64,000 nt of DNA from Microbacterium atlanticum (GTDB lineage: Bacteria > Actinomycetota > Actinomycetes > Actinomycetales > Microbacteriaceae): positions 248,001 to 312,000 of the forward strand of contig NZ_CP063813.1 in the NCBI RefSeq assembly GCF_015277815.1, in the 5' to 3' direction. The notes under the pieces were generated by a model. It saw only the letters and a program-made list of their open reading frames with translations. It searched no databases and was not told the DNA's origin. Both the position numbers and the translations under genes were made by a program. Shown piece by piece: positions 62,598 to 64,000 of the stretch. Position 1 is the first letter of the stretch. Each line of letters starts with the position of its first letter.

Positions 62598-63191
62598 TCA
62601 GACGAATCGCTTGGCGTACCCCAGCCGGTACGTCAGGTCACGCGAGCGATGGCGGATGAAGCGAGCGGGATTCCCGCCGACGAGGGCGAACGGCTCGACG
62701 TCCTTGGTCACGACGGACCCGGCAGCCACGACGGCTCCTCGCCCGATCGTCACTCCGGGCAGCACGATGGAATGGCTGGACACCCACGCGTAGTCTTCGA
62801 CGATCACGGGCGCACCGACCTCTGCGAAGTCTGCCGAGTCGACGTCGTGCTGTCGCGTGTATACGGTCACATGGCTGCCGAAGTTGACGCAGTCGCCGAT
62901 CGTGAGACCGCTTCGTCCGTCGAGGAACGCGGAATCTCCGATGGTGCAGTACCGGCCGATGCGAATCGACTCGGGCGCATAGAACTCGGCGCGCCAATGG
63001 ATGCTCGACGTCGGGTGCATCTGCAGTCCGGCTCGGCGGTAGAAGTACCCGCGCACGCGGTGCGACGGGAAGTATCCAAGGTCGGCGAGGAGGCGAAGGC
63101 GGAGGTCACCCCACACATCGCGCCATCTCCCGACGGCGGACCGCACGGGTGTCGGGGCGATCGCTTTGATCGTCTGGCGAACACTCGACAT
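62598..63191 (-). CDS. Hexapeptide-repeat acyltransferase (WcaF/maltose acetyltransferase type)
   Basis: The 197-residue left-handed beta-helix protein shows hexapeptide repeats (S-I-R-I-G-R-Y-C-T-I-G-D, L-T-I-G-D-C-V-N-F-G, V-T-I-G-R-G-A-V-V-A-A-G-S-V-V) and the loop T-R-Q-H-D with the catalytic His, ending V-G-G-N-P-A-R-F-I. It probably O-acetylates a sugar of the polysaccharide. ATG at 63191 has AAGGGGG at good spacing. In-frame codons further upstream lack a ribosome-binding site. It is divergent from the last gene of the window. Confidence 0.88.
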   Translation of the reverse strand: MSSVRQTIKAIAPTPVRSAVGRWRDVWGDLRLRLLADLGYFPSHRVRGYFYRRAGLQMHPTSSIHWRAEFYAPESIRIGRYCTIGDSAFLDGRSGLTIGDCVNFGSHVTVYTRQHDVDSADFAEVGAPVIVEDYAWVSSHSIVLPGVTIGRGAVVAAGSVVTKDVEPFALVGGNPARFIRHRSRDLTYRLGYAKRFV

Positions 63192-63276
63192 AGAGACCCC
63201 CTTTCGAACCTCGGCACCGATCGGTGGACTCGAATCTAGTTGAATGGAACCGGTGCGAACAGCAGAGGGGGCTGCC

Positions 63277-64000
63277 ATGACCAGGCGCATCGGCGCGTAC
63301 ATCCTCCCCGCCGACGTCGTCTGGCTCGAGAAGACGCTCGGGCGCTACTACGGTCTGGTCGATGTGATCGTCGTGCCAGTACCCGTCGACGGCCGCGGCT
63401 GGACCGGCGCGCCGATCCCCGTCGACGCGGCGCTCGCCGTGATCGATCGGGTCGACGAGCGACGGATCGCGCGCCGTCTCGAAGGCCGGTGGACAGACGA
63501 GGCCAACCCGATGCGGGCCGACACAGCGCAGCGTCAGGCAGCGCTTGACGCGCTCGCCGACGAGGTGGACTGGGTGATCCAGCTCGACAACGACGAGCTC
63601 CTCCCCGACACCGCCGCGCTACTGGGAGCGATCGATGAGGCGGAACGTCGGGGCCTAGACGCGGTGGAGTGGCCGATGCGGGTGCTGTATCGTCGCACGA
63701 CGCGACGCGTGTGGGAGGTCGTGGGGTCCCGCCTCGAGCCACGCTACGACTTCCCTGGTGCAGTCGCCGTGCGTCCCAAGGTCCGCCTCACCGACGCCCG
63801 TCGGGTGGAAGGGTCGTTCCTCCGGCCTGTTGTTCGCGGCGACAGTTCCTCGCTGCAGCTCACCCGCCCGGCCGAGGACGGCGAGCATCGCTGGATCAGC
63901 CTTCCGCCGGAGGCAGCGGTGATACACAACTCCTGGGCGCGGCGGCCACATGAGATTCGCCAGAAGACCCGGTCGTGGGGGCACGCCAACGGGTGGCGGG
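63277..64000 (+). CDS. Glycosyltransferase-like protein, partial (runs off the window)
   Basis: An open frame of 241 codons from ATG 63277 to the window edge, without a stop. AGAGGGGG lies six bases upstream. The product begins M-T-R-R-I-G-A-Y-I-L-P-A-D, has D-V-I-V-V-P-V-P, then V-I-Q-L-D-N-D-E-L-L-P near residue 105, which looks like a GT2 DxD region (D-N-D-E-L), and H-N-S-W-A-R-R-P-H-E-I near the edge. This is the pattern of GT2-type glycosyltransferases of the kind that follow acetyltransferases in capsule loci. The C-terminus is not visible. Confidence 0.7.
   Translation, partial: MTRRIGAYILPADVVWLEKTLGRYYGLVDVIVVPVPVDGRGWTGAPIPVDAALAVIDRVDERRIARRLEGRWTDEANPMRADTAQRQAALDALADEVDWVIQLDNDELLPDTAALLGAIDEAERRGLDAVEWPMRVLYRRTTRRVWEVVGSRLEPRYDFPGAVAVRPKVRLTDARRVEGSFLRPVVRGDSSSLQLTRPAEDGEHRWISLPPEAAVIHNSWARRPHEIRQKTRSWGHANGWR

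Overview
This 64 kb window is chromosomal DNA of a high-GC actinobacterium, most likely a member of the Microbacteriaceae close to Microbacterium. The reasons are the roughly 70% GC coding style, frequent GTG starts, many genes with a TAnnnT -10 box only 6-8 bases upstream of the start codon (leaderless mRNAs), overlapping stop/start pairs inside operons, and the order ftsH-folE-folP-folB-folK-DUF3180-...-panC-...-lysS, which resembles the conserved block of mycobacteria and other actinobacteria. No phage, insertion sequence, CRISPR array or rRNA operon was seen.

Layout. 0-7.7 kb: the end of an unknown gene, a degenerate serine-recombinase-like protein, a CPA1 Na+/H+ antiporter, malate dehydrogenase, a neutral zinc metallopeptidase, a proline iminopeptidase and a DEAD-box RNA helicase with a structured leader. 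7.8-14.5 kb: one minus-strand operon for tryptophan breakdown by the kynurenine route: tryptophan 2,3-dioxygenase, an amidohydrolase (candidate N-formylkynurenine formamidase), kynureninase, aldehyde dehydrogenase and GMC oxidoreductase. 14.5-18.3 kb: glutaredoxin-like protein, GT2-GtrA glycosyltransferase, polysaccharide-deacetylase-like protein, a small hypothetical protein and a double-ACT regulator.

18.4-33.4 kb: a self-contained sialic acid catabolic island. On the minus strand lie a secreted multidomain sialidase, a Gfo/Idh/MocA oxidoreductase that closely resembles E. coli YjhC / NanOx (2,7-anhydro-Neu5Ac oxidoreductase), and a GntR/FadR regulator. Divergently transcribed are a dipeptide-family (SatABCD/SiaEFGI type) ABC importer with a fused permease-ATPase, NanA lyase, NanK kinase, NanE epimerase, NagB deaminase and an uncharacterised DUF4862-like protein. 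Two operator-like sites share the core TCAGACGTC and sit just downstream of the -10 boxes of the sialidase and importer promoters. The island ends in a strong terminator beside a tRNA-Phe/Asp/Glu cluster and is poor in a heptamer (GGATGCC/GGCATCC) that is common in the rest of the window, which suggests acquisition.

33.9-52.7 kb: housekeeping genes: an M23 peptidoglycan hydrolase, inorganic pyrophosphatase, tilS, hpt, ftsH, the tetrahydrofolate genes folE-P-B-K, a DUF3180 membrane protein, two PH-domain membrane proteins, a DUF2520 Rossmann protein, a divergent panC, an MFS transporter, lysS, a DUF4192 protein, a small membrane protein and cardiolipin synthase. 52.7-64 kb: an exopolysaccharide or capsule locus: a GT-C membrane glycosyltransferase, an NTP_transf_5-type nucleotidyltransferase with a PqqD-like partner, an O-antigen-ligase-type protein, a Wzz/BY-kinase, a WbsX-type GH99-like protein, GT4 and GT2 glycosyltransferases and a hexapeptide acetyltransferase. 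A further glycosyltransferase-like gene runs off the right edge.

The items most worth a second look are the sialic acid island (NanOx, DUF4862 and absence of nagA), the kynurenine operon with an amidohydrolase where the formamidase should be, a structured 83-bp inverted-repeat element between ppa and tilS, and the hairpins around the helicase ribosome-binding site.
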